DNA from: CAYMLL01 sp964390645
Lineage (GTDB): Bacteria > Planctomycetota > UBA8108
Assembly (NCBI GenBank): GCA_964390645.1
Contig: CAYMLL010000356.1
Span: 1-6,866 of the forward strand
DNA: 6,866 bases
Reading direction: 5' to 3'
The notes under the pieces are model-generated. The model saw only the letters and a program-made list of their open reading frames with translations, made no database searches and was not told the origin of the DNA. Position 1 is the first letter of the stretch; each line of letters begins with the position of its first letter. A program made the translations under genes and the position numbers. This document shows, in pieces, positions 1 through 6,284 of the stretch.

Positions 1-63
1 GGCGAGGAGGACGACGAGGAGCGCCGGCGCGGCGAGGACGACGAGGATCCATTTGCGCTTCAT
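1..63 (-). CDS. 5' end of an exported or membrane-anchored protein (partial)
   Basis: Reading the minus strand from the ATG at 63 to the left edge gives 21 open codons: M-K-R-K-W-I followed by an almost unbroken run of Leu, Val, Ala and Pro. Three basic residues in the first four followed by a hydrophobic core is the layout of a Sec signal peptide or an N-terminal membrane anchor. No signal-peptidase site is visible because the gene leaves the window. No convincing Shine-Dalgarno motif precedes this ATG. The gene is divergent from the TIM-barrel gene at 134, with a 70-base gap, so the two may share a control region. The function cannot be judged from 21 residues. The reading is supported by its coherent signal-like composition, but a fragment this short could also be chance. 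Confidence 0.6.
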   Translation of the reverse strand, partial: MKRKWILVVLAAPALLVVLLA

Positions 64-133
64 GTGCAGAGTCCGGTCTTGTTACCCTGATCGGGGATGC
101 TCGCAAGCTCACCATGGACGGAGGACGATAACC
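64..133. promoter_or_regulatory. divergent intergenic region with likely promoters
   Basis: This 70-base gap separates two outward-pointing start codons and must hold or overlap the 5' control signals of both genes. On the plus strand the only -10-like hexamer I see is TACCCT at 83-88, 51 bases before the ATG at 134, which matches the consensus poorly. On the minus strand TATCGT (complement of 126-131) is a possible -10 but overlaps the region near the other gene's ribosome binding site. No clear -35 element or operator palindrome is visible. Confidence 0.3.
120..125 (+). promoter_or_regulatory. Shine-Dalgarno GGAGGA that fixes the start at 134
   Basis: GGAGGA lies 8 bases before the ATG at 134, close to ideal spacing. 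The frame stays open upstream to a TTG at 53, but that start would put 27 extra Cys- and Arg-rich residues in front of the Tat signal and would overlap the divergent gene. The ATG at 134 is therefore preferred. Confidence 0.8.
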
Positions 134-1216
134 ATGGCAACCCTGGATCCGCTCGAAGGCGCCGTTTTCAGCCGTCGTGACATCATACGCTACGCCGCGT
201 GGATGGGCAGCTCGCTCGGCGTCGTCGGCTCGGCGGGCTGTACGGCGCCAGGCTCGTCGCTTGCGGGGGGGCACGCTGCCTCGTCCTCCACCGTCGAGGG
301 CGAGGCTCCGTCGAGCGCTGCCGAAGCGCCCCTGGCGCGCTCCCGCCGGCGCTTCGAGATGAAGAAGTCGATCAACCTGTGGGCCTTTCCATATCCCGGT
401 CTGATGAGCCTCGAGGACTGCTTCCGGCTCGCGGGGCGCGCCGGCTTCGACGCCGTGGAGGTGAACTACGATCTCGAGAACGATCTCAGCGACAGGGCCG
501 GTGACAGGGAGCTCCACGCCATCCGGAGGGCCGCCGAGAAGGCGGGTGTCGAGATCAGCGGTGTCTGCTCGTTCCTCTTCTGGCCGTTTCCCTTCACCGC
601 CGGCAGCGAGGCCACGCGACGCAGAGCCATCGAGCTGGCGAGCAACATGATCCGTGCTGCGGCGAAGCTCGGGACCGACAACTTGCTGGTGGTTCCCGGC
701 GCCGTCAACATCCCGTGGATCGAGGACTCCGAGCATGTGCCGTACAAGCTCTGCGACGAGCGCGCGCGTGCGGCGGTGACACAGCTCCTGCCGTTGGCGA
801 AGAAGCATCGCGTGCACCTGAACATCGAGAACATCTTCTTCAACGCCTACCTGATGAGTCCGCCGGACATGATCGAGTTCGTCGACAGCTTCGGGAGCGA
901 GTGGGTGCACGTTCACTTCGACACGGGCAACATCATGCCGCTGCAGTTTCCCGAGGACTGGATCCCGCTCCTCGGCAGGCGCATCCGCAACATCCACTTC
1001 AAGGAGTACACCAAGAAGGGGACCGATTTCTCGCTCGAGAGCTTTCGCCCCCTCCTGGACGGTACGACGGACTGGCCGAAGGTGATGGAGGCTCTCGCCG
1101 CGATCGACTACGGCGGCTACCTGACCTTCGAGTACTTCCACCCTTTTCAGCATTATCCGGAGGCGCTCGTCTACCAGGCTTCCGACGCGCTCGACCGCAT
1201 GCTGGGAAGGGGCTGA
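134..1216 (+). CDS. Tat-exported sugar phosphate isomerase/epimerase-like TIM-barrel protein
   Basis: The 360-residue product belongs to the xylose-isomerase-like / AP-endonuclease-2 TIM-barrel superfamily (IolE-like sugar isomerases and epimerases). The N-terminus carries S-R-R-D-I-I-R (residues 13-19), a twin-arginine motif, then a short hydrophobic stretch and G-S-A-G-C ending at Cys36. This may be a lipoprotein box, although Ser at -3 is unusual. An Ala/Ser-rich linker (about 38-70) leads to the barrel (about 76-356). The usual metal ligands are visible: Glu232 in NIEN, Asp263 in HFDTGN, His288 in NIHFKEY and Glu333 in FEYF. The DWPKVMEAL segment and the GYGGYLTFEYF-like last strand are also typical. 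By family knowledge it should bind a divalent metal and isomerise, epimerise or oxidise-assist a sugar or polyol. The substrate cannot be read from sequence. Folding before Tat export fits a metalloenzyme. The gene looks intact and stands alone. Confidence 0.88.
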   Translation: MATLDPLEGAVFSRRDIIRYAAWMGSSLGVVGSAGCTAPGSSLAGGHAASSSTVEGEAPSSAAEAPLARSRRRFEMKKSINLWAFPYPGLMSLEDCFRLAGRAGFDAVEVNYDLENDLSDRAGDRELHAIRRAAEKAGVEISGVCSFLFWPFPFTAGSEATRRRAIELASNMIRAAAKLGTDNLLVVPGAVNIPWIEDSEHVPYKLCDERARAAVTQLLPLAKKHRVHLNIENIFFNAYLMSPPDMIEFVDSFGSEWVHVHFDTGNIMPLQFPEDWIPLLGRRIRNIHFKEYTKKGTDFSLESFRPLLDGTTDWPKVMEALAAIDYGGYLTFEYFHPFQHYPEALVYQASDALDRMLGRG

Positions 1217-1218
1217 GC

Positions 1219-1260
1219 GCGGGCGAACTCGGCTCCTTCACCGTTTGCGGTTCGCCCCGC
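1219..1260 (+). terminator. candidate hairpin after the TIM-barrel gene
   Basis: GCGGGCGAAC at 1219-1228 pairs with GTTCGCCCCGC at 1250-1260, giving ten base pairs with one bulged C (1258) and a 21-base loop. It begins 3 bases past the TGA. There is no T-tract after it, so it is not a classical intrinsic terminator. It could stabilise the 3' end or act in a U-tract-free termination. A competing 6-bp pairing, CGGCTC (1230-1235) with GAGCCG (1265-1270), is also possible. Confidence 0.4.
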
Positions 1261-1274
1261 GTCCGAGCCGGCCG

Positions 1275-1280
1275 TAAGAT
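1275..1280 (+). promoter_or_regulatory. possible -10 element TAAGAT
   Basis: TAAGAT, followed by GG, lies 57-60 bases before the paired ATG codons of the large secreted protein gene. It is an A/T-rich hexamer in a GC-rich spacer and matches sigma-70 -10 at TA..AT. No good -35 lies 16-18 bases upstream (TTCGCC at 1251-1256 is the nearest weak match). A similar hexamer sits at about the same distance before the next gene. Confidence 0.35.
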
Positions 1281-1324
1281 GGACGCCGAGACGGGTCTCT
1301 TCATGGGCGCGGGCCTGCGTTAGA

Positions 1325-1330
1325 AGGTGA
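1325..1330 (+). promoter_or_regulatory. Shine-Dalgarno AGGTGA; second ATG may be the true start
   Basis: AGGTGA, preceded by AAs, can pair with the 3' end of 16S rRNA. It ends 1 base before the ATG at 1332 and 4 bases before the ATG at 1335. Spacing favours 1335; the choice alters the protein by one Met only. Confidence 0.6.
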
Positions 1331-1331
1331 G

Positions 1332-4300
1332 ATGATGGCTGATCGTTCCGGCTCGCTGCGCTCGGTGTTCGTTCTGGTCGTCGTCGCGATGGTCGGGTTG
1401 CTGTCGATTCAGCGCGCGAGTGACGCGGCGTTCGTACGCGGTGACTCGAACCAGGACGGCTCCTTCAACATCTCCGATGCGAGCTTCACGCTCGACTTTC
1501 TCTTTCAGGGCGGGTCGGAGCCGACGTGCCCGGCAGCCGCAGACACCAACGACGACGAGACCATCGACATCTCCGATGCGATCGTGGCGCTCGAGCATCT
1601 CTTCCTGGGCGGTTCACCTCCACCCCCACCCTTTCCGGAGCCCGGCAGCGATCCGACTCCCGGACTCGGCTGCGGCTCCCGGGGTCCGGGCGGTCTCGTC
1701 TGTCGCGCTGTCGGACCGGCGGTCGACCTGTCGTGGCAGAACGCAGAGGGCTACGACGAGATCGAGGTGCGACGCGATGGCGATCCCGTGGCAACCTTGC
1801 CTGCGAGCGCCGAGGCCTTCCACGACACTCCCCCCTCGGGTGGCGATCACGACTACGCGGTCGTGGGTGTATCCGGTCACGAGGAGAGCGATCCGACGAC
1901 CTGCACCCTGCGAGGACTTCCGGACAATCGCCCGCCGACGCTGAGAATCCTGTCTCCGGCGCCAGGTGTTCTGGTGTCCGCTGACAGCTTCACGCTGCGC
2001 GGCCGTGTTGACGACGAGACGGCCATCGCGCGCGTCGTCGTCGACGGCGAGGACTTGACGGTTGCGGCGGGTGTGTCGCTGCCGCACATCTTCAGCGCGA
2101 CGGTGACGCGACACGCCGCAGACGGCGGCCCGAAGCTCGTGCGCGTCGAGGCGGTCGACGAGTTCGGTCGTGCGGCTTTCGGCGAGCTCGCCGTCGGCTT
2201 CGGCCCGCTTCTGCGCGAGGGGGCCTCGGGGCCCTCCCTGACGCTGGCGATCTCGGGAGGCTCGGGCTACGACGAGATCGAGGCCGTCGCGAGGCCCTTC
2301 CTCGCGGGGTTGCCGTCGCTTCTCGACGACTCGGTTCGCGGCACCGAGCTGTACAACGGCAACATCGTCGGCGTCGACGTCCGGGTCATCGGGCGGAGCG
2401 TCGAGGTCATCGGTCCCATCGGCCTCGACCTGTTCCCGAGCTCCGCCAACGGTGGTCGCGTCGGTCTGCGTGCCAGCATCCAACGCCTGCGCTTCTTCGC
2501 CGATGGAAGCAGCGACTTCGGCTTCCTGGGCACCGACGACTGGGATGCGATCTGGACGGGCGATGACATCACGATCACCGGGGCGGTCGCCTTCTCGGCG
2601 CGGCCCGACGGCAAGGGGCTCGATGTCACGTCGGACGGCTTCGTCGTCGACATCGCCCGCTCGGACTTCTCCGTCAGCGGGTTTCTCGACCCCCTCGGCG
2701 TCTTCGACGCGCTCGTCAACAGTCTTGGCGGACTCTTCACCGATCAGATCGAAGCCTCCGTGAGGGACGGCGTCGAGTCCGCCGCGGAGGATGAGATCGT
2801 GCCGCTTCTCGCCGACGCTTTCAGCGGACTGCGTCTCGACCTGGCGCTCGGCGCGGTGGCGCTCGAGACGAGCTTCGACGACGTCGTCGAGGGATCCGCC
2901 GGCATGTCGCTTCTCTTCGACGGGGAGTGGAACCTCACCGATCCTGTGTCGCCGGGCTACCCGAGCTATCCGGGCTCGTACGCCACGGCAGCTCCCTTCC
3001 CCTCGTTTCCGCTCTCCGCGTCGCCGGGTCATGCGGTCGACGCGACCATCTCGCTCTCGGCCGACACGCTGAACCAGGCTCTTGCCGGCCTGACGTCGAC
3101 GGGCCTGCTGGTCACCGACCTCGGCTTCGACGACGTCGAGTCGCCGATTCCGCTCAACGTCGGCACGATCGCCGCCGTGCTCGACCCGTGCTTCCTGGAG
3201 CTCGAGGGCGTCGACGCGGACGATCCGCTGGCGTTCCATGTGGAGGCGCGCCACCCGTTGCGTGTGACGCTCGACGAGGGAGCCTTCGGGGTGCCGGTCG
3301 TCGCCGTCGGCGAGGACTGGCGCTGGGTGCCGGGGACCTCCGAGCCGCCGTCCGGATGGGTCACTCCGGGCTTCCGCGACGGCAACTGGCGCCTCGGTCC
3401 TTCCGGCTTCGGCTACTCGTCGAACGCGGCGGAGCTGCGGTCCGTCGGGACGGTGCTCGAGGAGATGGCGGCAGGCGACTACACATCGATCTACCTGCGC
3501 AGGAGCTTCACGATCGATGACGTGGATGCGGTTGCGGGACTCGTGCTCCGCGTCGAGTACGACGACGCCTTCGTCGCCTATCTCAACGGTGTCGAGGTGG
3601 GCCGTCGAAACATCGGCGAGGTCGGCACGAGGCCGTCTCACGATGACCTTGCCGGCGGTGCGGGTGAGCCGGCGCGGGCCGAGATCGATCTGCTCGATGT
3701 CCCCTCGCGGCTGCGCGACGGCGTGAATGTCATCGCGATCCAGGGGCACAACGCGTCGGCCACGAGCTCCGACTTCGTGCTCGTCCCGGAGATCAGCGAG
3801 GCGCTTGCGGCTCCAGCCGGTACGATCACGTCGATGCCCGCGCAGCTCATCGTCGAGGAGCTGGAGGTGTCCTTCGTCGCGGACACCGATGGTGACGGTG
3901 TCGGCGAGGACGACACGGACGGCGAGCCCGATGAGGTGCCCCTGTTCTCGTACAGTCTCGGTCTTCGCCTGCAGACGCAGCTGCTGCTGATCATCGGCGA
4001 CGATGAAGTCCCGACACTCGTCTTTCGCATCGACGCCGAGGACGGTCCGGACCCGGACAGCTTCCCCGATGGCATCGTCGGAGGGCTGGCCGAGGTCGAC
4101 ATCGGCGTTGCCGGCGAGGCCTTCGACGTCGACGATGCGGCGCTCGAGGAGTTCGCCGAGCTGGTGCTGTCGGTCTTTGGCCCGTCGCTCGGCGAGACGC
4201 TCGAGGCGCTCGATCTGCCGATCGTGCCGCTTCCCGAGCTCGCCTTCGATCTCGATGACGACGGTGTCTCGGATGTGCGTCTGGAGATCCGTCGCGGCAC

Positions 4301-4382
4301 CTTCGCGACGGCGGACACGACCTCCGACGGCGCAGCGGACTGGGTCTGCATCCTCTGTGACCTGCGATCCGTTTCGGAGTGA
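1332..4382 (+). CDS. secreted multidomain protein: paired dockerin-like repeats, beta-sandwich domains and a TULIP-like (BPI/LBP-type) lipid-binding region
   Basis: The product has 1016 residues from the first ATG. Residues 1-33 are a signal peptide: basic start, V-F-V-L-V-V-V core, likely cleavage after D-A-A. Residues 34-96 hold two dockerin-like repeats with calcium loops D-S-N-Q-D-G (38-49) and D-T-N-D-D-E (71-82), followed by a Pro-rich linker (96-113). Residues 120-195 look like a fibronectin-III-type sandwich and 200-290 like a bacterial Ig-type domain. From about 300 to the end the order of elements resembles a two-barrel TULIP protein. There is a strand-rich first barrel, an amphipathic helix (about 455-500), a Pro-rich connector (540-560), then L-S-A-D-T-L-N-Q-A-L-A-G-L (575-587), matching the start of the BPI C-terminal barrel, and a late L-P-I-V-P-L-P-E-L segment (962-970). 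Residues 655-820 form a separate sandwich inserted in the second barrel. Export and the dockerin module are confident. A lipid-binding role is inference; substrate and partner are unknown. No cohesin is seen in the window. Confidence 0.85.
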   Translation: MMADRSGSLRSVFVLVVVAMVGLLSIQRASDAAFVRGDSNQDGSFNISDASFTLDFLFQGGSEPTCPAAADTNDDETIDISDAIVALEHLFLGGSPPPPPFPEPGSDPTPGLGCGSRGPGGLVCRAVGPAVDLSWQNAEGYDEIEVRRDGDPVATLPASAEAFHDTPPSGGDHDYAVVGVSGHEESDPTTCTLRGLPDNRPPTLRILSPAPGVLVSADSFTLRGRVDDETAIARVVVDGEDLTVAAGVSLPHIFSATVTRHAADGGPKLVRVEAVDEFGRAAFGELAVGFGPLLREGASGPSLTLAISGGSGYDEIEAVARPFLAGLPSLLDDSVRGTELYNGNIVGVDVRVIGRSVEVIGPIGLDLFPSSANGGRVGLRASIQRLRFFADGSSDFGFLGTDDWDAIWTGDDITITGAVAFSARPDGKGLDVTSDGFVVDIARSDFSVSGFLDPLGVFDALVNSLGGLFTDQIEASVRDGVESAAEDEIVPLLADAFSGLRLDLALGAVALETSFDDVVEGSAGMSLLFDGEWNLTDPVSPGYPSYPGSYATAAPFPSFPLSASPGHAVDATISLSADTLNQALAGLTSTGLLVTDLGFDDVESPIPLNVGTIAAVLDPCFLELEGVDADDPLAFHVEARHPLRVTLDEGAFGVPVVAVGEDWRWVPGTSEPPSGWVTPGFRDGNWRLGPSGFGYSSNAAELRSVGTVLEEMAAGDYTSIYLRRSFTIDDVDAVAGLVLRVEYDDAFVAYLNGVEVGRRNIGEVGTRPSHDDLAGGAGEPARAEIDLLDVPSRLRDGVNVIAIQGHNASATSSDFVLVPEISEALAAPAGTITSMPAQLIVEELEVSFVADTDGDGVGEDDTDGEPDEVPLFSYSLGLRLQTQLLLIIGDDEVPTLVFRIDAEDGPDPDSFPDGIVGGLAEVDIGVAGEAFDVDDAALEEFAELVLSVFGPSLGETLEALDLPIVPLPELAFDLDDDGVSDVRLEIRRGTFATADTTSDGAADWVCILCDLRSVSE
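1440..1619 (+). repeat. tandem dockerin-like repeat, 33-residue period
   Basis: The two calcium-loop units share an exact 15-base stretch, ACATCTCCGATGCGA, at 1468-1482 and 1567-1581. The spacing is 99 bases, exactly 33 codons, and both copies encode I-S-D-A in the same frame. Each unit ends in L-F-x-G-G. This is an internal duplication of a type I dockerin-like EF-hand segment. In cellulosomes dockerins bind cohesins; in planctomycete-type proteins the partner is generally not known. Confidence 0.8.
3294..3791 (+). other. galactose-binding-like beta-sandwich inserted in the large secreted protein
   Basis: Residues 655-820 of the 1016-residue protein carry the marks of a domain common in secreted planctomycete proteins: W-R-W near the start, G-W-x-x-P-G-F-R-D-G-N-W (675-686), L-G-P-S-G-F-G-Y (688-695), Y-L-R-R-S-F-T-I (721-728), D-D-A-F-V-A-Y-L-N-G-V-E-V (744-756), and G-V-N-V-I-A-I-Q-G-H-N (797-807). 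Such jelly-roll sandwiches usually bind carbohydrate or serve as structural modules. The sequence on either side looks like one continuous second TULIP barrel, so the domain appears inserted rather than appended. Confidence 0.65.
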
Positions 4383-4583
4383 GCGGCCCGGAGGCGTGGG
4401 GTCGCTGCCTCGGCGTCTCGGCGGGTGTGCCGCGAGCTCTTCGCTCGACCATGTCGACCCGAGGGCGGGGTCCACCCGGTCGTGCGTCGGCGCATCCGAG
4501 GAGCCGGGGTTCCGTCGACGATTCGGGTACAATGGCGCGCTGTCGCATCGCGGTGTTCGTCCGGGTCCGGCTCGAGGCCATCC
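4383..4583 (+). promoter_or_regulatory. 201-base intergenic region with 3' hairpins, a -10-like TACAAT and an SD
   Basis: The spacer begins with a weak hairpin just past the TGA: CC(g)GAGGC at 4388-4395 pairs with GCCTCGG at 4407-4413. A 5-bp stem, CGAGC (4433-4437) with GCTCG (4443-4447), follows. TCGAC-CAT-GTCGA at 4445-4457 is a short palindrome. TACAAT at 4528-4533, followed by GG, is the best -10 match in the window, 56 bases before the next ATG; no good -35 sits at standard spacing. GAGG at 4574-4577 is 6 bases before the ATG at 4584. The frame of the next gene is open back to 4425, but that segment lies upstream of the signal peptide and is not credible coding sequence. Confidence 0.45.
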
Positions 4584-6263
4584 ATGAGAACTCGTCCGCA
4601 CAAGCTGGCTCTTCTGCTGTCGCTGGCGCTCTGTCACCCGGTCACCGCGAAGACTGCGAAGCGGGTGCTTCTGCTCGGACAGAAACCTGACGGGCACCCG
4701 CCGGGGACTCACGAGTATCTCCGCGGTTTACGAGTCATCGCGAAGACACTGGAGGGCGCTCCGGGCCTCGACGTCTCCACGGTCAGCGCCGACGAGCCGT
4801 GGAAGGGAGGGCCGGAGCTGATCGACGGGTCCGACGCCGTCGTGATCTTCCTCTCCGAGGGCGCCAGGTGGCTGTCGGCGGATCCCGCGAGGCTCGCCGC
4901 GATGCGTCGGCTGGCGGCGCGTGGCGGCGGCTTCGTCGGCATCCACTGGGGCATCGGCACTCGCGACGCGAAGAACATAGCCGGCTTTCTGGAGCTCGTC
5001 GGGGCCTGTCACGGCGGCCCGGATCGGCGGTACAAGGTCGTCGAGACGACGCTCGAGGTGTCCGAGCATCCGATCACGACCGGCGTCCATGACCTCGCGC
5101 TGCGGGAGGAGCTCTATTACCGGCTCAAGTTCGCGAAGCCGACCGGCAGCGTGACACCGATCCTCACGGCCGAGATCGAGGGAGTCAGGGAGGTCGTCTC
5201 GTGGGCGTGGACGCGTCCGGACGGCGGACGCTCCTTCGGCTACAGTGGCGTTCACTTTCACGAGAGCTGGAAGCACCCCGAGTACCGCCGGCTCATCGCG
5301 CAGGGCGTCCTCTGGACGCTCGACCGGCCGATTCCGCCCGGTGGCATCGCGACGGATATCGCGAAGCGTGACCTGCGGCCCTTGCCGGAGAACCCGATCT
5401 TTCTCGACGAACGTCGGCGCTCGAGACGCGGAGCAGTGACGAGAGAGCGGTCTCACCCGACGCAGATCGATCCGTCACGCACGGCGGTCGTCGTCTGCGA
5501 CATGTGGACGAAACACTGGTGCGCCGGCGCGACGCGACGCTGCGAGGAGCTGGCGCCTCGGATCGACGCGCTCGCCAGGAAGCTCCGCGAACGGGGAGCT
5601 CTCATCGTCCACTGTCCGAGTCGTGGGCCGGGCGGTGAGTTCGCTTACGAGACGTGGCCGCAGCACCGTATCGCCCGAGACGCCCCGAGGACCGAAATCG
5701 TCGTTGTGCCGCGCGAGCCCCCGGAGGGCTGGAAGAACCTCTTCGGTCCGGGATGGTGCGGCGCCAACGCGTTGCGTGAGGCCACGCTGCCTCTGGACGC
5801 ATCTGACAACGGCTGCGATTGTCCCGCAAAGTGCAGCAACGGTCCCGGCAAGATGGACTGCCGCCAGAGCCCCGTCATCCAGATCGCCCGAGGGGACGCC
5901 GTGGCCGCGGGTGTCGAGGCCATTCACCTGCTCCGGCAGCGGGGGATCGAGACCGTCTTGATCGCCGGCGTTCATCTGAATCTCTGCATGATGGGAAGGC
6001 CTTTCGGGATCCGGAACCTCGTCTATCAGGACTTTCGCGTGCTGCTCGTGAGGGATCTGACCGACACGCTCTACAATCCGCGCATGCCTCCGATGGTGAG
6101 TCATCACGGTGGTACCGCTTTGATGGTCGAGCACGTCGAGACCTACTGGTGCGGCTCGATCACCAGTGACCAGATTCTCGGCGGTGAGCCGTTCCGGCTC
6201 TCGGACGACGGGAGGCAGCGAGCCGTCGGGCCTTGCGACGGCGTCGGGCATCCCGTGAGGTGA
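4584..6263 (+). CDS. secreted ThuA-like / isochorismatase-like hydrolase fusion protein
   Basis: The 559-residue product starts with a Sec signal peptide (1-22; basic start, L-A-L-L-L-S-L-A-L core, V-T-A cleavage site). Residues 27-248 are ThuA-like, a class I glutamine-amidotransferase-type fold linked to trehalose utilisation and common in planctomycetes. G-G-G-F-V-G-I-H-W-G (114-123) and G-V-H-F-H-E-S-W (222-229) are its landmarks. An Arg-rich linker (249-290) leads to a cysteine-hydrolase (isochorismatase-like) domain (291-540) of the C-D-M-W-x-K-H-W-C subtype. Asp306 and Cys468 (in H-L-N-L-C-M-M-G-R-P-F-G) are the likely catalytic acid and nucleophile; the triad lysine is not obvious. 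Conserved subtype motifs S-D-N-G-C-D-C (407-413), R-D-L-T-D-T-L-Y-N-P and I-L-G-G-E-P-F-R (531-538) are present. A 19-residue tail follows. The substrate is unknown. The ATG at 4584 is chosen for its SD and the signal peptide. The frame is open throughout, with no sign of a broken stop between domains. Confidence 0.87.
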   Translation: MRTRPHKLALLLSLALCHPVTAKTAKRVLLLGQKPDGHPPGTHEYLRGLRVIAKTLEGAPGLDVSTVSADEPWKGGPELIDGSDAVVIFLSEGARWLSADPARLAAMRRLAARGGGFVGIHWGIGTRDAKNIAGFLELVGACHGGPDRRYKVVETTLEVSEHPITTGVHDLALREELYYRLKFAKPTGSVTPILTAEIEGVREVVSWAWTRPDGGRSFGYSGVHFHESWKHPEYRRLIAQGVLWTLDRPIPPGGIATDIAKRDLRPLPENPIFLDERRRSRRGAVTRERSHPTQIDPSRTAVVVCDMWTKHWCAGATRRCEELAPRIDALARKLRERGALIVHCPSRGPGGEFAYETWPQHRIARDAPRTEIVVVPREPPEGWKNLFGPGWCGANALREATLPLDASDNGCDCPAKCSNGPGKMDCRQSPVIQIARGDAVAAGVEAIHLLRQRGIETVLIAGVHLNLCMMGRPFGIRNLVYQDFRVLLVRDLTDTLYNPRMPPMVSHHGGTALMVEHVETYWCGSITSDQILGGEPFRLSDDGRQRAVGPCDGVGHPVR

Positions 6264-6269
6264 TGCCCG
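6245..6269. terminator. perfect 8-bp inverted repeat across the stop codon of the fusion gene
   Basis: CGGGCATC at 6245-6252 and GATGCCCG at 6262-6269 form a perfect 8-bp stem with a 9-base loop. The right arm overlaps the TGA at 6261-6263. Being symmetric, it would fold in transcripts from either strand and lies at the junction of two converging genes. No T-tract follows on either side, so it is a candidate bidirectional 3' hairpin rather than a textbook terminator. Confidence 0.45.
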
Positions 6270-6284
6270 TCGATACCGGCCGTG

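Noticed and set aside
53..133. Upstream TTG start for the TIM-barrel gene
   Set aside because: It adds 27 Cys/Arg-rich residues before the Tat motif, overlaps the divergent gene, and ignores the GGAGGA well placed before the ATG at 134.
4425..4583. N-terminal extension of the ThuA-hydrolase fusion
   Set aside because: The 53 extra residues precede a clean signal peptide, contain the likely promoter, and look like non-coding GC-rich sequence.
3638..4603. A 321-codon minus-strand frame rich in Ser, Arg, Pro and Thr
   Set aside because: A shadow of the plus-strand coding region: low-complexity Ser runs and no motif.
1614..4712. A 1032-codon open frame on the minus strand opposite the large secreted protein gene
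   Set aside because: Its composition (Arg, Asp, Glu and Val repeats) is what the complement of GAC/GTC/CTC-rich codons gives. It has no recognisable domain or signal. The plus-strand frame has a signal peptide, dockerin repeats and family motifs. Long antisense frames are expected at this GC content.
5328..5453. Possible missed stop or frameshift between ThuA-like and hydrolase domains
   Set aside because: The frame is continuous. The linker joins smoothly to the H-P-T-x-x-D-P-S-R-T start typical of the second domain, and no second signal peptide or good SD is seen there.
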